Below, in pieces: positions 22,158 through 64,000 of a DNA stretch of 64,000 bases; the stretch's first letter is position 1; each line of letters begins with the position of its first letter. The translations under genes and the position numbers were made by a program. The notes under the pieces are model-generated. The model had not been told where the DNA came from. It saw only the letters and a list, made by a program, of their open reading frames with translations, and made no database searches. Source of the stretch: Pleodorina starrii (lineage: Eukaryota; Chlorophyta; Chlorophyceae; Chlamydomonadales; Volvocaceae); NCBI GenBank assembly GCA_030267565.1, contig BRXU01000028.1:149001-213000 (forward strand), read 5' to 3'.

Positions 22158-22940
22158 TCAGGCCTGCCGGGTTGTCCTCGGCAGAGGGCGCCTCCGCGCA
22201 CTGGCTGCGGATCCAGGCGTCCATGCATGCTGGCCGCGAGGTCCTCGTGCACCGTGAAGTAAGGCCAGACGGGTGCGGCGGATGCCTGGGCCCCGGTCCT
22301 CACTCCGGCGTGGCCGCAGGTGCAGCGCCGCGATCCTGTGGTCTGACGTTGTGTGGAAGGTGATGGCGGTGTGGCATATGTACGGCATCATGGGTTGGTT
22401 GATGTAGATGCGGTCGAGGCGGGAGCCCCCCGGGGTGGGCGCGCGGTATAGGTGAGTGACGTCGCGGCGCTGGGGGTGAAGGTGTCGGTGGGTGTCAACC
22501 ATGGCGGGGCCCGCCTGCCGTCTCTTTTCCGCTATCGGCCCGTCCCCTCGACGGCCCCCTGGGCCCGCTGACGAGTCCAGCTCCGGGTCCTCTACAAAGT
22601 TAAAGTCGCCCGCCCAGATGAGGGTGGTGTCGTTGTCTGCAGCTGCAGCACGCGTCGCTGTGGCAGCGAGAATGTTGCTGAACAAAAGGGGTCGTGTATC
22701 CGCTGCCGCTGCGGTGGAGCCCGTGGGGAGGTAGATGTCGCAGATATGCAGGCGGTGGCCGCCCCATCGGAGCACACACTCGGTGAACCGGCCCCGCGCG
22801 CATGCTGGGAGGGTTGCGGCCGGTGGCGGCTCCAGGGCTGCCGCGAGCCCTTGCCGAACGAGGATGAGGACCCCCGCCGAGTGGGTCGAGCGAGACCACG
22901 AGTACGCCGCTACGCGCCAACCTTGGGTGTGCGTCTGCAT
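22158..22940 (-). pseudogene. LINE 2: APE-type endonuclease
   Basis: Starts at MQTHTQGW and contains STHSAGVLILV, LIWAGDFNFVEDPELD and TSDHRIAAL, the same catalytic signatures as copy 1. The N-terminal part of the polyprotein (NLS PKRKRRR, coiled coil) lies at 22910-23680 in shifted frames. Confidence 0.85.
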
Positions 22941-23682
22941 CGCTGCATGGCGTAGGTCCCGCCCAAAGAGGCACTTGCACAGCGTTTCGCTGCTGGTTTC
23001 TTCCCGTCCCCCTGATTGGCATCTAGTTGGGGTGGTCCGCCTCCATGGCGGTGGGGGTGGGTTGTTCCTCCTCCTCGTCCTCCTGCCTTGATGCTGGCCC
23101 GTGGGCGCTCAGCTGCTGCCGGCCTCGTTGGGAAACTCCGTGCTGGGTGTGGGGTTCGACGGCGGGAGGGTCTCCAGCCGTCATCTGCAGCTGCAGGCTG
23201 GGGATTTGCGATCCGTCCGAAGGCTGGGCCTGGCTGCCGGTCGCAAGCATTGCGGTTAACCTTGGCCTCCTCTGCTGCCTTCTGGGCCTTCCGCTCCTCC
23301 ATGTTCCTCTTGCGGGCCTCCAGGGCCTTTTGTGCTTGCGCCTTGTTCCGCTCGGCCCGCTCCGCTTCGGACAGGTGCTCGAGCCGTCGCCGCTTCCTCT
23401 TTGGGGCCTCGGGGCCTGCCGGGCCCTAGTCGGGCTGTGTGCGCTCCTGCTGCGGCTGCTGCCTGGCTTTGCCCCCGGTAGCCTTTCGCCTGCTGCCTGC
23501 CCCCGTACGGCCTGCCGTGAACCAGAAGGCGGGGGCTGTAGCGGCTGCGGCGGCCGATGGCGCTGCTGCCACCGCTGCTGTTGACATGTTGGCCGCCTTT
23601 ATGCGGGTGTCGGTGTCCTGTCTCGCCGCCATGGAGTCGGCCTGTGCCTCCACTCCTTGTTGGGCTGCCGCCGTCGTGGGGT

Positions 23683-24507
23683 CGCTGCCGGACGAGTCGA
23701 GCCGGATGGTGGTGCCGTTCACCCCGGAGGAGACGGCACGCATGCAGCGCGGTGAGATGTCCAGCTCAGAGCGGGAGCTGCGTACGGTGGCGCTGGCGGT
23801 GGAGTGGCTGCGGGCACGAGGGCCCCACCTGCTGGAGGGAAGGCTGCTGCAGTACCAGATGGACAGCCAGCCGGCGATGTTCATGCGTGCTGGGCATGAA
23901 GGGCAAGGGCATGTGCCTGGTGCGGGTGGACGAGCTGTACCGACTCTGCGCGGAGCTGGACTTGGTGGTGCAGCTGGTGTGGTACCCCCGCACCGCGGAG
24001 CTGCAGCAGCAGGCCGACGCCTGGTCGAAGTACGAGGATGGCTCGCAGTGGTGCCTGGATGAGGCGGTTTACCGCAGCCTGTGGGGTGAGGGCTGCTTGG
24101 CGGGCAGAGGGCCGGTGCTGGTGGACGTGTTTGCAGATGAGGACTCCACCAAGCTGCCGGGCCGCTTCTTCGCCAGCTCCTGGAGCCCGCACGCCCTGGC
24201 GACGGACACTTTCACGCAGCACTGGGGAAATGGGGCCGCGGCGGCATTCTGTACATCAACCCGCCGTTTGAGGAGATGGGGCGGGTGGTGCGCAAGGTAG
24301 CGGACGACCAGCCGGACTGCGTGCTGATCGCGCCGGTGTGGCCGCGCTGGTGGCGAACCCTGCTGGATCGCGCGCCTGCCGGTCAAGGCACGGAAGCCGC
24401 TGTAGAGCCGGGAGTTGTTCCGGCCGGGGCCGCAGGTGCCAAACGCGAGGGCCCGAGGGCCAAAGGCCCCCAGGTACGCGGTGGAGGCGGTTTACATCTT
24501 GTGGTGA
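23683..24507 (+). pseudogene. Kangaroo/DIRS-like retrotransposon: RNase H and methylase-like C-terminal fragment
   Basis: First frame: SSSERELRTVALAVEWL, LLQYQMDSQPAMFM. After a frameshift near 23892: MKGKGMCLVRVDELY, ADAWSKYEDGSQWCLD, LVDVFADEDSTKLPGRFFAS. After another near 24235: LYINPPFEEMGRVVRKVA and VLIAPVWPRWWRTLLD. Finally ELFRPGPQV and VEAVYILW end at TGA 24505-24507, with a TAG at about 24403. This order matches the end of the RT-RNase H-methylase ORF in DIRS/PAT/kangaroo tyrosine-recombinase retrotransposons. The RT itself is missing, cut off by LINE copy 2. Confidence 0.75.
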
Positions 24508-24789
24508 ACGAAGGGCTCGCGAGTAGGGAAAGGAGGCGGTAGTGCGGGCCCGCGGCTGGGGAGCGGGGCAAGGGGCGAGAGGAGGCGTTCAAGCAAGGTG
24601 TTTGCCACGCAGGGGCTGGAGCCGGGAAGCGGAGAGGGCCGGCGATGCGACGGCGCCCGGGGCGCACGAGGCGCGCGGTGCCCGAAAGAAAGACCCGTGG
24701 GGGCAGAAAGAGCCGTTGGGACGGACCACAACCGACCGGCCCAGCCCGGGTGGCTGACGAGGGCAGGGGCGGCTACGGCTTCCGTCCGG
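24508..24789. other. Junction between the RNase H and recombinase fragments
   Basis: GC-rich. Open frames on both strands have no recognisable motif. Any split direct repeats of the element should lie outside or here, but none is visible. Confidence 0.4.
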
Positions 24790-25265
24790 GCTCGGGGCGG
24801 GAGCTGGCGAGGAATCGTGTAGTTGCACCGGCAGCCTCCGCGGCCTGCAGGGCACCCCTCCGGAAGCTTTGCACTGTCTACCCGTCGTACAGGCCCGCCC
24901 CCTCCAGGTGCAGGCGGATGCAGCCGGCCAGGCTCGAGCTGGACAGCGCTTCGGCCTGGAAACTCCGCTTGTCGGGCGTCGAGGGGCGGAACAGCAGGTC
25001 CGTGACGGCGCTGCCCGGAGGGGCGTCGGGCTGGCTGCACAACCACAGGTAGCGGCGGAGGGTACTTGGGATGCAGAGCGAGGGCTCCGCAGTGTCGGGC
25101 TCCAGCGGCGTCAGCGGGGCCCGGGCCAGCTTGTACGTCTTGGTGACCCGCTGGCGGAAGCCCAGTGTGGGGGCGGCCGCGGGGCCCAACGGCCAGGGAG
25201 GCGGCAGCGGGAACCCCGCGTAGGGGCAGTCGGGCGAGGGGGTGGCGGGTGGGGTGAAGTTTAGC
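24790..25265 (-). pseudogene. Tyrosine recombinase fragment A (kangaroo-like)
   Basis: Reads GFRQRVTKTYKLARAPLTP, DAPPGSAVTDLLF, then LHLEGAGLYDG, an in-frame TAG and TVQSFRRGALQAAEAAG. The last block corresponds to the H-x-x-R box of tyrosine recombinases, with His replaced by Gln. It runs opposite to the RNase H fragment, tail to tail. Stop codon and His loss make it non-functional. Confidence 0.7.
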
Positions 25266-25329
25266 GCCTCGCCGCGGGGCTTCCGAAGAGTCGTCTAGGT
25301 GTTTGCAATGGTTTGTGTGAGTTAAGAGT

Positions 25330-26010
25330 CTGACCGCCAAGACGGACACACCCCCCAGCCAGTGCCCAACGTACGGCCCGCCCGCCGTGGCATGGCGGCC
25401 CTCACAGGCGAAGCCGCACGCACGTTCCGCCCATCCGGCTCGCGGCGGTATCGGTCCAGATACCGTGCCAAAGTAACGGTGCCCCGTAGCTGCCCTAAAC
25501 CCACGAGGATGGAGGCGGACCCGCTGGCCGCCTCTGCCGCCTGCTGCAATGCGCCGCGGTAGCTGTGCACGGTCTCATTTTCATATAGACCAGCAGCGTC
25601 TACCAGCAGGTGCTTGCGGATGCGGGCCGCCAGGGTAGCGCTCTGAAGGGCGCTCGGCTTGAAACCCCGCTGGTCCTCCGTTAGGGGGGTGGGGGTAAGC
25701 AGGTCAGTAATAGCGCTCCCCGGTGGGGCGTCCAGCTGGTGGGGCGTCCTCTGGTAGCAATAAGCCAGCGTCCGCGGAGCACAGGGGGCCGCCTCGGTGG
25801 CGTTAGGCAGGCGCGCGCCAGCTTGTACGTCTTGGTACCCTGCTTCCTGAAGCATAGTGCGGGCCCCACCACCGCGCCCCAAAACCAGGGCGGCGGAAGC
25901 GGCGGGAAACCGTCGTACGACAGGTCGGGCCGAGCGGTGTCCACCAAGTCACCCAGTCCGAGCTTGCTCACATCGTGGCCCCGGACCGAGGTCTGCAGAG
26001 CAGCAGCACA
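25330..26010 (-). pseudogene. Tyrosine recombinase fragment B (kangaroo-like)
   Basis: Paralogue of fragment A: LGDLVDTARPDLSYDG, FRKQGTKTYKLARA, frameshift near 25800, then LDAPPGSAITDLL, GLYENETVHSYRGALQQ and TLARYLDRYRRE. HSYR (25556-25567) is the box II His-x-x-Arg and the Tyr in ARYLDR (25460-25462) the likely nucleophile about 30 residues on. In the family this enzyme integrates circular DNA copies. Catalytic residues look intact here, but the frame is broken. Confidence 0.72.
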
Positions 26011-26299
26011 CACCATTCCAGGGAACCATAGCCGAGACCCATGGGCGGGCCCAACCGACAGGCACGAAGAGAGCACAGGTTGCTGAGACCGGTAGGTGAG
26101 ACGAGCAAGCAGGCCGGGCTAACTGGGGCGGGCCGGGGCAAGCAGACCGGGTTGGGGTAGGAGAACCCAGCAAGGCCATCTCTGCCTAAAGTAGCGAGTT
26201 GGACGGACGAACAGGCTCGCTGGGCAACCGCGGGAAAGGCAGCACTACGGAAGAAGGAAAAAGGCAAAGGAATGTTCACACTGGGCCGTTAGCTCTAGC
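26011..26299. other. Spacer between recombinase fragment B and LINE 3
   Basis: No recognisable gene. Short open frames only. May contain the degraded N-terminus of the recombinase. Confidence 0.4.
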
Positions 26300-26478
26300 A
26301 TGCCACCCCCACAGGCAGCAGCGGGGGCCACCACCACCCGCCTAAGCGCCACCTGGGTGCGAGCAAGCCCCCTGGGACGTGAACGCCCTAGCGGCGCTAA
26401 CCGCCATGGAAGTCGGAAGGTGCTGCCTTCGAGCAGCAAGCCGTAGGCAGGGGCGGGCGGGGGCAGAAGCAGGAACGG

Positions 26479-26518
<40 letters not shown>

Positions 26519-26932
26519 GCGGCGGCAACAGGCGCAGCCCCAGCCAGAGCAGCCCCAGCGGCAGGGACCGCGCCAGCGGGTCATCGCCAACTTCTTCGCC
26601 CGGGCGGGAGGGGCGACACAGCAGGACGAACGCCCCTACCTGCGGGTTACTCGCCGACGCAGGAAGCGGGGGCCGGAGAGGTGGTGGCGGGGGAAGCGGC
26701 GGCAGCAGCAGTAGGGGCAGCAGCGGCAGCAGCGCGGGGTGCAGCCGAAGCCTCGCCGCTGGACTGGGCGCGCGCCCGCGCGGTGGCGGACTTCTGGCCA
26801 CGCCTGCGCCCTTTCGCGGCGCTGGAGACCCCCTGGCACGGCTGGGACAGGGTGGGGCCGCAGCACCCCATCCTAGCGGTCGTTGAGTTCGGCGAGTGCG
26901 GTGCACAGCGCCGGTGGAGATTACGGCCCAAG
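26300..26932 (+). mobile_element. LINE copy 3: C-terminal coding fragment
   Basis: Corresponds to copy 1 positions about 4865-5500: MEVGRCCLRAASRR, a CAG-encoded poly-Gln, QRVIANFF at 26574-26597, the Ala-rich linker and RARAVADFW. The PIP-like core residues Q, I, F, F are retained despite surrounding substitutions. It begins within a few bases of where copy 2 has its internal deletion and stops at the end of the coding region, so it is not a standard 3'-anchored truncation. Confidence 0.8.
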
Positions 26933-28938
26933 GGGACGAAAACGCCTGAATGCACGACAGTAAAAAGCCGCACATGCAGGAGAAGAGCGGCCAAAGGGAA
27001 CAATTGAGGTGCGGTGGGCCCAGATGCGCTCAAACATCCTCGCCGAACGAGGGGTATCCCTGTCACGACACACTGCGTAATTACACAGCGTGTCAAAAGC
27101 CTGGACTGCACCATCGACACCAGGAGGCCGTGGACAAGCAAGCAGCAAGCGGACACCAGGCCCCGGCCAAGAAAACGTGGACATGCAGGCAGCAAGCGGG
27201 CCAGTCTCGTATAAATCATGCGGCCTGAGAAACTGCAATCGTACTGCAGACTGGTAAAGGTGACTCGAGCTTGTTGGGCAGGCCTGATCGGACCTTTCTA
27301 TCCGATCTGGGCTGTGGGGATCCTGCCGTACTGGATCACGAGCGGCACTCAGCTCCCGCTCAGGCAGTGATCGCCGGAGTGACGGCACTTAGATCCCGTC
27401 TTCCGGAGTAGATTCCGCGGCGTTCCCCCATCCAGGCAGGGGCTCTGGTGGGGTGGGGTGGGGTGGGCGCGGACTATGACATATGAAACATGCCATCCCA
27501 AGGGTTATGTTCAGTTTGCCCGCATGCTGGGCAATCGCTAGAGTTTCAGACACTCACCAGTGCCCAGTAAAGGAATGTGCATATTGGCGACAATGAATGC
27601 TATTTTCATATGCTGCGTGAGGACGGAGGTTGGGGACGTAACCTTTCTGATTTGGAAAAGGGGTCGGCGCTGGGAGAGGGCGTTCTCACCTGTGCATGGG
27701 CACTGGGGTATTACAGCTTTCCTTGGGGCGTGGTGCTGTGCGGCAGTGTACAGCTGTGGGTTGCGCTTGCTAGCGCGCCGATGCACGCCAGTCAGATATA
27801 TATTGTTTGTGCTCCGCTGTGGCGCCGCGTTCGTACGTCGCGCGGCCCAGGGGTGGCCGGTCCTAGCGCGCGCCTATGCACGGACTTCGTTGCTTGCCTG
27901 TACGCACAGTCTGCACAATTTGCTCGCTCACTTGTCGCGGGTGGTTTGTGCTCTCTGCAATGTACACAGTCCGTGCCTTTGCTTGTGTCTATCGCGAGCG
28001 AGCGGGTGTTGGATGGCCCCTGATGATGGAGCCCACTTGCTTGTTAGCTGCAGATATAGCGTCTGTGTTTGGCCTTGCAGCCGTGTTTAGGACGTGCCTG
28101 TGGAGCCATGCCCTGACCGCACATGTACCTTCTGTATAAAGGGCAACTGACTACCAACCTACTAACGACCGAAGCTAAATATCGACCGAAGCTCTTAGTC
28201 CAGTAGAACCCTGCTGCCAAAGGGACGGGCCGCTGCGTGCGGTGATGCTGCGGGCTGGGGTTGCAGACACCTGTGCACACGCAGCACGAAGGGCTTGGCG
28301 ACCAACCGCTTTTACCGGTGGACACAGCCTTTCGTCATGCAACACCCCACCGGAACGTACAATACACTTGCAAAGACTGTGCTTCCTTCGCCTACCTCTC
28401 CTACTTCCGATTGCCGCTCGCCAAACCTGACGGATGGATGGAGCCCGCTTCTCAGCTGCGCGTTGTCGCGCGGACGTGGCGTATGTGTTTGGCCTTGCAA
28501 GCTTGCACCCGTGTTTAGGACGTGTTTTTGGAGCCATGCCCTGTTTCCGATGCCTCGGCTAGTGCGTTGGTTCCGCTGGTCCGCTACACACGGCCTGCTT
28601 ACACCAAAAGCGGGGCTGCCGGCGAGGCCCTTACTTGTAAAAAACGTCGCGGCCTTACGGCCGCAAATACTGCGTTGCCCTACACCCTACAGCCTAGCAG
28701 TACAATTCTGGAGACAGCACCCTACAATGCCCGCTCATTGCCTGAACAGGCAACCCTTTATTTGGCAACAGCGCATGTGGGGTTGCTGGCTGCATTCTAA
28801 GAACCCGGTTAAGGTCACGGCGTCAGTTATTGGCGTCCTTCCAAGCTGCTGCGCTTTATGTATAAGTACAAAACATTTACGAAAAAAATGTTTCCCAGAC
28901 TGTCGATAATGAATACAGCATGAATTCCGGATTATTAT
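26933..28938. other. Spacer without supported gene
   Basis: Open frames 27560-28139 and 28295-28909 have no recognisable motif or splice-consistent neighbours. A GGGGT run (27441-27466) could form a G-quadruplex. A direct repeat with gtgtttggccttgca, ccgtgtttaggacgtg and ggagccatgccctg occurs at 28064-28115 and 28484-28543. Confidence 0.5.
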
Positions 28939-30564
28939 GACAGACATTCTTTCCGAACTACGGCTTAACGGATAGAAATTACTCGTTTATCCCCACTTTG
29001 CGCTGCATGCACATGCATCCTACTCGCAAAGTGCGCGTTCCACGGGAGCCCGTGCCCACCGCACGCCCCTAACCCGGTAACGAAACGCCCGCCGTTTTAA
29101 TCCTGCAATCGCTCGTACTGCGGGATTGGTTGGTTGACAAGGATTCGCGCACGCCCGCCGTACAGATATCGTATCTCTTGATATAACTAGGTGGACTGGA
29201 TGTAAGGGCCACCCGGTTGGAGTCAATGTCAGTCACTAGGTAACAGTCAAGCAATGCCGTGTCCAAGCCTTTCGGAACGCATCTTCATGTAAAAGTTCCA
29301 ACTAATCACAGCACACACTCTGCTGCCGACATTATTTTCGTCAGTTGGGCGCGGCGCATTCCTGCTGGTCACCACCTACGATCTTCGTGTCCGGGTGGCT
29401 TCATGCGACGGCACACATCGGCTGTTCGCATGGTTGCGGCTATTATTGGCCGCCGCTCGGCCGTCTGGACACCACACAGCCAAGGTGAGCGATCGATGAT
29501 ACGTGACATAATGATTGACATGGAGGTGCTGGCTGGTGCGCGCGCCTCATTGACGGGATAGGATTCGATTAACCGATTAGGCATTTCGTTGTTGGGAAGT
29601 ACTGGACTTCGCGCACGTCAGTCATCCTATATCCTACGCCACTTTCACTCAGCGCCATTTCTTTGAGAAAGATAACATCGAAATTATGGCTGTTCGTAGA
29701 ACAAACTGTATGCCCGTTGCTCGGTGCCGGTGTGTCGCAAAAGAAATTTTTTTGACCGTACCAAACCATATCCAAAGCGCTTCCCTAGTGATTTGTTCAC
29801 TCTTCGCCAACTTCACGCATATAGATTCTCTAGGAGGGTACATAAGGATCTCAGCGCGATAGGACAAGGAATTCCTCACGAAGCTTGGCCGATTGCCAAA
29901 AACGGACTTTTTACGCGCGCCATCTTCACCAGGGCTGACCATCACAGTTTGCTTGCCGGAAAACGTTGCTTAATAGCCAACCGCATGAAGCGTAAGCTTA
30001 TTAGTTTGTATCTAGAGTGCGTGAGTGCTGTTTGAAGTAAAGAAGTGATCGTGCAAAGCGGTTTCGGTACGGTTCGGTCGGGTGCTTTCAGCAGCCAGCA
30101 GCAGCGGCACACACCATCGGGCAATACAGTTTGTTTTCCGAACAGCCATAACGCAAAAAGTGACAAAAAGTGACACACTATGCAATATTGCCCGTTCATT
30201 GAGAAGTTCACTACTTGTGAAGAGCTTCCGTGATACACTACGCATTTTCCCGTTCATCGAAAAGAAAAGAGGAGGTGATGACGGCGCTCCATCGTATGTA
30301 TTTATTTATGAAGTAAGGCAGAATCGTGTACGCGGGGGGCTTGGGCACAGAAGTCACCTCAATGGGCACTGAATAATTTCGTAAGCGAACTCAGCTTTTT
30401 TGTATTATATATGTATTACATGCTCGAGAGCTCGTAAGGCCCAGACGAGCCCGGAGGCTCATGGACCGCGAAAATAGGCAGTCAAAAAGGAATTAAGAAC
30501 TAAGTCGCCAAGGCAGGATCACAACGAAGACAGGGGAAAGGAATAAACATTCAAACTGGCATAG

Positions 30565-31290
30565 CGAACAATGTACCCGCGATCACACCATACCTCTGCT
30601 AGCTGGTCCGACCGCCTTGACGCATAACAAAGGATAACAAAGGTTGCAAGGGTCAAACTATGAGGGGCAAACTGGTTGTTGGACGCCAAACGGCAAATGC
30701 ACGCACGATGTGGTCTTATGCGGGCCGCCCAACAAGTCCTTAATACGCGCGCGCGCGACGCGCGACGGCTTTGAATGTGTAAGCCCGATGATGGCACGCG
30801 GCGGCACATGGGGTTTTGAAGACCGGACCGTATGGGTTCCACCAGCGACGGATCCAAGTCATGGCTGTCGAGATCCGCTGTCAAGAGCTGCTGAAGAGCT
30901 GATGCCCCCAATTGGGTCTCCCGCGCAAGTAAATAGACGACAGGACCCAAACGTAGTCGCTTCTCACGCTTATCATACAGTATGGAGTCCGTAGCCTTCC
31001 ACCTCTCTTCCACGTACATGACTCGCACGCCTACCGAATGCTCCCAGGTCCCGACGATGCGGGTTGGTTATACCGGTATTGAGTGGACAGGAGCCAAAAT
31101 GTTCAACCAGACGTACATTCCGCGTCGCGGTGAAACTGCCCGAAACCACGTTGCCATATCCCCAGAGGCATTCTCGCTTAGGCAACGGGCATCCAGCGGT
31201 TCGGCCCAAGTCCCTCGAACTCAACTTTATCCGTACGAATATACGGGGTTCCGCCCTTTTCCGGCTTCGTCAAGGAAGCCGACACCCCGC
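30565..31290 (-). repeat. Dispersed repeat R, copy 3 (right arm)
   Basis: Inverted counterpart of copy 2. Noncoding, ends at cattgttcgctatg. Confidence 0.8.
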
Positions 31291-31419
31291 CGCAATGCTG
31301 GTTTACTTACTCGGGTTTCCATAACCTATTCCAACTGTTTGAAAGTTCCCACACTGAATAAACGTAGAGCTGAGTATGTCGAGCCTGCTTTTAACCTTCG
31401 CGGTGTAAGCAAAGACGCG

Positions 31420-31429
31420 TAATTATAGG
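31420..31429 (+). promoter_or_regulatory. Candidate TATA element of gene 2
   Basis: taattatagg, about 135 bp upstream of the chosen ATG, in the block conserved with the gene 1 upstream region. Confidence 0.4.
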
Positions 31430-31563
31430 ATCTTCACGGTCGACGGAGTGAGCCAGGGTCGAACTACGTGCATGCGTTACTTACCTACGACATGTGGTGG
31501 ACCTGACCGTCTAAATGATGGTACGTGCCTTCGCCTGGCTTGAACATGCTGCTGCAACGTTTC

Positions 31564-63822
<32,259 letters not shown>

Positions 63823-64000
63823 GTACGTTCACGGTTATAATAACTTACACGTATCCGTGTAACCCGCCCAGCCGAGCCGCATGATATACGTACAAAGATA
63901 GCACCAAACCTCTCATGCTCTCGATCGGTGAATTAAAGTATCAAACGCGTCGCAACCAGTAGCATTAACTTTCGCCATTACCGCGCATTCATCCCGCCAC

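Larger units (their letters stand above)
18671..23682 (-). mobile_element. LINE copy 2, inverted, 5'-truncated and internally deleted
   Basis: Same family as 1-6404 on the opposite strand. The 3' end is at 18671 (gagcgcg), and the 5' truncation is at 23682, just after the segment matching position 262 of copy 1. A 1.2-kb segment equivalent to copy 1 4864-6084 is missing: the junction near 19009 reads cacctgcagtgtcgg. It shares with copy 1 the motif B loss, the frameshift before motif B and the palindromic insertion, but lacks the copy 1 stops at 1901, 3442 and 4681. Where 5' truncation ends, kangaroo-like coding sequence begins. Confidence 0.9.

Noticed and set aside
27560..28139. Open frames of 148-176 codons
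   Set aside because: Two overlapping frames with no domain, codon pattern or splice context; could be chance in GC-rich DNA.

Overview
The window looks like nuclear DNA of a volvocine or Chlamydomonas-like green alga. The evidence is intron-rich genes with GT-AG introns, secreted proteins with (S)PPSPP hydroxyproline-rich stretches, a kangaroo/DIRS-type retrotransposon remnant, very GC-rich LINE-like elements and long AAT microsatellites in introns. The species cannot be named from sequence alone.

Layout. 1-6404: 5'-clipped, disabled non-LTR (LINE) retrotransposon, + strand. 6480-14168: a six-exon gene on the - strand (gene 1) for an 827-residue secreted protein: signal peptide, proline-rich stalk, Cys-rich modules and four CBM14/peritrophin-A-like domains. 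13950-17824 and 28939-31780 are the two arms of an old inverted duplication. Each arm carries the upstream region and signal-peptide/proline exon of one of the two flanking genes, which therefore diverge from it. The 11 kb between the arms (17825-28938) is a transposon graveyard: a second, inverted LINE copy (18671-23682), a kangaroo-like fragment with an RNase H/methylase-like end on + and two tyrosine-recombinase fragments on - (23683-26010), and a LINE 3' fragment (26300-26932).

31564 to the window end holds gene 2, a giant + strand gene. It starts with the same signal-peptide/proline exon as gene 1 but continues into a tandem array of six-exon modules (1581 coding nt, 527 codons per module), five complete and a sixth running off the window. 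At least 3153 codons are open in frame across 35 exons in the window. Each module is itself an ancient doubling of a three-exon unit. From the second unit on, the intron between exons F and A carries AAT tracts with one or two copies of a 1322-bp element (called X here). The first unit has the AAT tract alone, an apparent empty site. One-X and two-X units alternate, so the latest amplification step copied a dimer of about 11.5 kb.

Taken together, this is a locus where two extracellular-matrix-type genes share a duplicated promoter and secretory first exon, and where one is lengthening by frame-preserving module amplification. Protein functions beyond secretion, glycosylation and likely chitin or glycan binding are not shown by the sequence.
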